Assembly (NCBI GenBank): GCA_033439795.1
Contig: JAUTDP010000010.1
Coordinates: 868,001 to 932,000 of the forward strand
From: Sordaria brevicollis
Taxonomy: Eukaryota; Ascomycota; Sordariomycetes; Sordariales; Sordariaceae
DNA length: 64,000 bases
Reading direction: 5' to 3'
Below, piece after piece: positions 62,139-64,000 of the stretch. The position numbers and the translations under genes were made by a program. The notes below the pieces were generated by a model. The model was given only the letters and a program-made list of their open reading frames with translations, was not told the DNA's origin and did no database searches. Numbering within the stretch: the stretch's first letter is position 1; every line of letters starts with the position of its first letter.

Positions 62139-62461
62139 TAATAGGGTAATTTGGGTGCTTTAAATATTAAATATATAAAAATAATAGTAGTATTAAAGTA
62201 GTAAAAAAAGAAGATTATATAAGAAGGAGAAGGCGAATTGAAGGCTACCCCTCTATAAGAATCCTTTATAGAAATCCCAGAGTGGGTCCAACGCGGCGCG
62301 TACCTACTATAGAACGCGCGCTAGTCGCGGCGCGGCTACAGTTATTAGGCAGCTGCCACCGAGCCGGTTAAATATAGTACCCGTATGCCTATACCCCTAT
62401 TCAATTCAATCGGTTCAAGTAATATTATATATAATACTAGTAAACAAGGTGTCTTGTATTA
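62139..62461 (-). repeat. Gypsy 2 LTR (5' LTR of the minus-strand element)
   Basis: Partner of 53560-53882. It starts TAATAGGG where the other has TGATAGGG, but inside it keeps more CA, TG and CG (GGCGCGTACC, CAGCTGCCACCG). Confidence 0.95.
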
Positions 62462-62466
62462 GTAAA
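62462..62466. repeat. Target-site duplication of Gypsy 2, right copy (GTAAA)
   Basis: Identical to 53555-53559. Confidence 0.9.
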
Positions 62467-63347
62467 TAATTTACTAGGCTTAACCGATAGGCGGTTAAAT
62501 TATATATCCGTTACCTATTAAATATTATATATAAATAGGATATTTAAAAAATTTAAAATCGGCGGTAGCGCTAAGGGAACCGAGGCTAATTTACGCAATT
62601 TTCTAATAAACCGAAGAGAGGGTACAGTACGAAATATTACTTTAATAATTTCGATTTCGTTTTATTAATTTTATTATTACTTATTGTAATCCTCCTCCTT
62701 TATTATACTATTAATCGTATTTACGTTTACATTAAATCGAAAACGACGAAATTAAAATTATAATCGAAGAAGGGGGGCGGTTAAAGAGGAGGGAGCGGTC
62801 GAAGAGGAGGGAATAAATACTTTAAATTTAACTTTCAAACTAAAAATAATACGGCTAATAATAATATTCCTCTTCAATTTAATAGTCGTTTTTTTATTTT
62901 TATTATTATTTTTAAAAATAATATAGGGTTAAATAAGTATTAATCTTCTTAGGGTCCTTTCGTCATCCTTATCCCTATTCCTATTTCTATCCCCCTTATT
63001 CTATTTTCTTCCGCTTTTAAATTCGGTATTAATCTCTCTTAAGCGGGCGCTAAACTATAATAGCCGTTTCGAATATCGGCGGTCGCCGTTATTATTATCG
63101 TTATTATTATCGGCGGCACGTTTTTTAAAAAATATAGCGGGAGCGGGGGCGGCGGTACCAAATATAAAGCGGACTCTAAATAGATTAGCGGGTTGATTAG
63201 GATCCCTTAATATTAATTTTGAACGACGCGGGGTATTTATACGAATTTAGAATAATAATTAGAATGTAAATACCCTCAGATTTAGTAATAATATAGGAGT
63301 TTGAAGGTTTGGGGTTATTACGTATGAATAGATTTTACGTATGTATT
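62467..63347. other. Right arm of DNA transposon 2
   Basis: RIP-mutated arm between the retrotransposon and the right inverted repeat. A purine-rich stretch with repeated GAAGAGGAGGGA-type units lies at about 62764-62816. No coding sequence is recognised. Confidence 0.5.
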
Positions 63348-63403
63348 TGTAAAGGGGGGTGCCCGTACAAAGTGGGGACTGACACCTCGTTTTCAACACA
63401 CAG
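63348..63403. repeat. Terminal inverted repeat of DNA transposon 2, right (56 bp)
   Basis: Reverse complement of 50049-50104 with two transition differences (at the ACACC/ATACC and GTACA/GCACA positions). Normal-composition DNA resumes immediately outside. Confidence 0.9.
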
Positions 63404-63428
63404 CACTACATTACAGCAGGATGATTCA

Positions 63429-63713
63429 ATGGCGCCGCAATTCGAACGCGTCCTAAATTTCAACTTCCTTCATCCAAATCCTCGCGATCAATGTTTTCGA
63501 TTCATATTTCGCCCCGACCAGTTCGTCGCCGAACCAGAGACTAATTGCGACCATCCGCCGCGTGTGGGATTTCTTCCTCTTACCGCAGCTAATGCGCGGG
63601 CTTCGGCAGGCAACTACGACGAGGCTTTGGCTGCAATGGGCTCAACTGGGGAGCTCTTTCCACGTCTGACGACGCGGCGATTGCCCGAGATGCACCTCGC
63701 TCCTGCTGTTTGA
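63429..63713 (+). CDS. Possible small hypothetical protein at the window edge
   Basis: An ATG-initiated frame of 94 codons begins 26 bp outside the right inverted repeat (MAPQFERVLNFNFLHPNPRD...). It has balanced codon use but no domain, signal peptide or membrane segment that I recognise. It could be a real short gene, the first exon of a gene running off the window, or chance. Everything from 63714 to 64000 is ordinary-composition DNA in which I see no defined gene. Confidence 0.25.
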   Translation: MAPQFERVLNFNFLHPNPRDQCFRFIFRPDQFVAEPETNCDHPPRVGFLPLTAANARASAGNYDEALAAMGSTGELFPRLTTRRLPEMHLAPAV

Positions 63714-64000
63714 GCATGCGAGGCGGATATTACAAAGGGCGTCAACTTTGCACACCGCGGCAGAAACTTCTGCTCTTTTCTCAGCTTGCAATGTTTCTTT
63801 CATTTCCACAACAACCCCATTCACCACTCCCGACAACCCTCCCCAAATCCCGTCTCAGCCATCCCTCCTCACATCACCGTTTTCGATCATCACGTCTCTT
63901 GTCAGCGCACCCTTTTTCCTATCCCGGGGGCCTGCGGTGAAGAAGATCATCACAAAACAGGGTGTCTTGATTCCACCGATAGGGGCATCTTCCCTCTTCG

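Larger units (their letters stand above)
53560..62461 (-). mobile_element. Ty3/Gypsy LTR retrotransposon 2, nested in DNA transposon 2
   Basis: 8902 bp with 323-bp LTRs and a perfect 5-bp target duplication GTAAA. Reverse transcriptase at about 56.35-56.65 kb and integrase at about 54.75-55.06 kb are read on the minus strand, reverse transcriptase first, so it is Gypsy and not Copia. The gag side (58.5-62.1 kb) contains a 69-bp tandem repeat. All frames are broken by RIP-type stops, so it is not autonomous. The layout is structurally complete, which shows it inserted as a full element and decayed in place. Confidence 0.93.
50049..63403. mobile_element. DNA transposon 2 with 56-bp inverted repeats, RIP-mutated, interrupted by a Gypsy element
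   Basis: The composition changes abruptly at both inverted repeats. Without the nested retrotransposon (53560-62461) the element is about 4.4 kb. The left arm carries a plus-strand DD34E transposase relic, which suggests the Tc1/mariner superfamily (DDE_3 type). A clear target duplication is not seen: outside the repeats I find only CA on both sides, not the TA expected for Tc1/mariner, so the superfamily is tentative. About 3 kb (51.33-53.55 and 62.47-63.35 kb) is unexplained. Confidence 0.8.

Noticed and set aside
53560..62461. Assignment of the second retrotransposon to Copia
   Set aside because: A YIDD motif first suggested Copia, but integrase follows reverse transcriptase in transcription order and the reverse transcriptase thumb region is of Gypsy type.
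1..64000. CRISPR arrays, tRNA or rRNA genes
   Set aside because: I scanned by eye for regularly spaced repeats, B-box-like motifs and conserved rRNA segments and found none I could support. A covariance-model search would be needed to exclude a tRNA.

Overview
This window looks like nuclear DNA of a filamentous ascomycete, most likely Neurospora or a close relative in the Sordariales. The protein-coding genes are GC-balanced, with short introns (about 50-145 nt), GTAAGT/GTACGT-type donors and CTAAC-type branch points. Two long blocks are extremely AT-rich. CpA and TpG are almost absent from them while CpG survives, which is the signature of repeat-induced point mutation (RIP). I named the species group from gene content and RIP, not from a database search.

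Layout. 1-26.9 kb is ordinary euchromatin with six genes: a 2663-residue BEACH/WD40 protein (+), the 9.5 kDa complex I subunit (-), the oligosaccharyltransferase subunit WBP1/OST48 (+), a DEP-DH-PH-CNH Rho1 exchange factor (-), the V-ATPase proteolipid subunit c (+) and a low-complexity protein of unknown function (-). 26.9-44.5 kb is a Mutator-like (MULE) DNA transposon with 81-bp identical terminal inverted repeats and a 10-bp target duplication. It is split by a 13.45-kb Ty3/Gypsy retrotransposon with 472-bp LTRs. 44.5-50.0 kb is an island of normal composition with a YHR202W-like metallophosphoesterase, which carries an apparent 1-nt frameshift, and the splicing factor ISY1. 50.05-63.4 kb is a second DNA transposon with 56-bp inverted repeats and a DD34E (DDE_3/Tc1-like) transposase relic. 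It is split by an 8.9-kb Gypsy element with 323-bp LTRs and a perfect GTAAA target duplication. The last 0.6 kb returns to normal composition.

The genes do not form a pathway cluster. Several serve endomembrane and cell-surface functions (OST subunit, V-ATPase rotor, Rho1 GEF, BEACH trafficking protein), but this looks like chance linkage. The most interesting architecture is in the two nested, RIP-saturated blocks. The most unexpected single item is a plus-strand coding relic of at least 300 codons inside the first Gypsy element. It lies downstream of integrase, antisense to pol, and is followed by a 23-nt poly(A) run. It is not explained by the usual gag-pol layout and I could not identify it.
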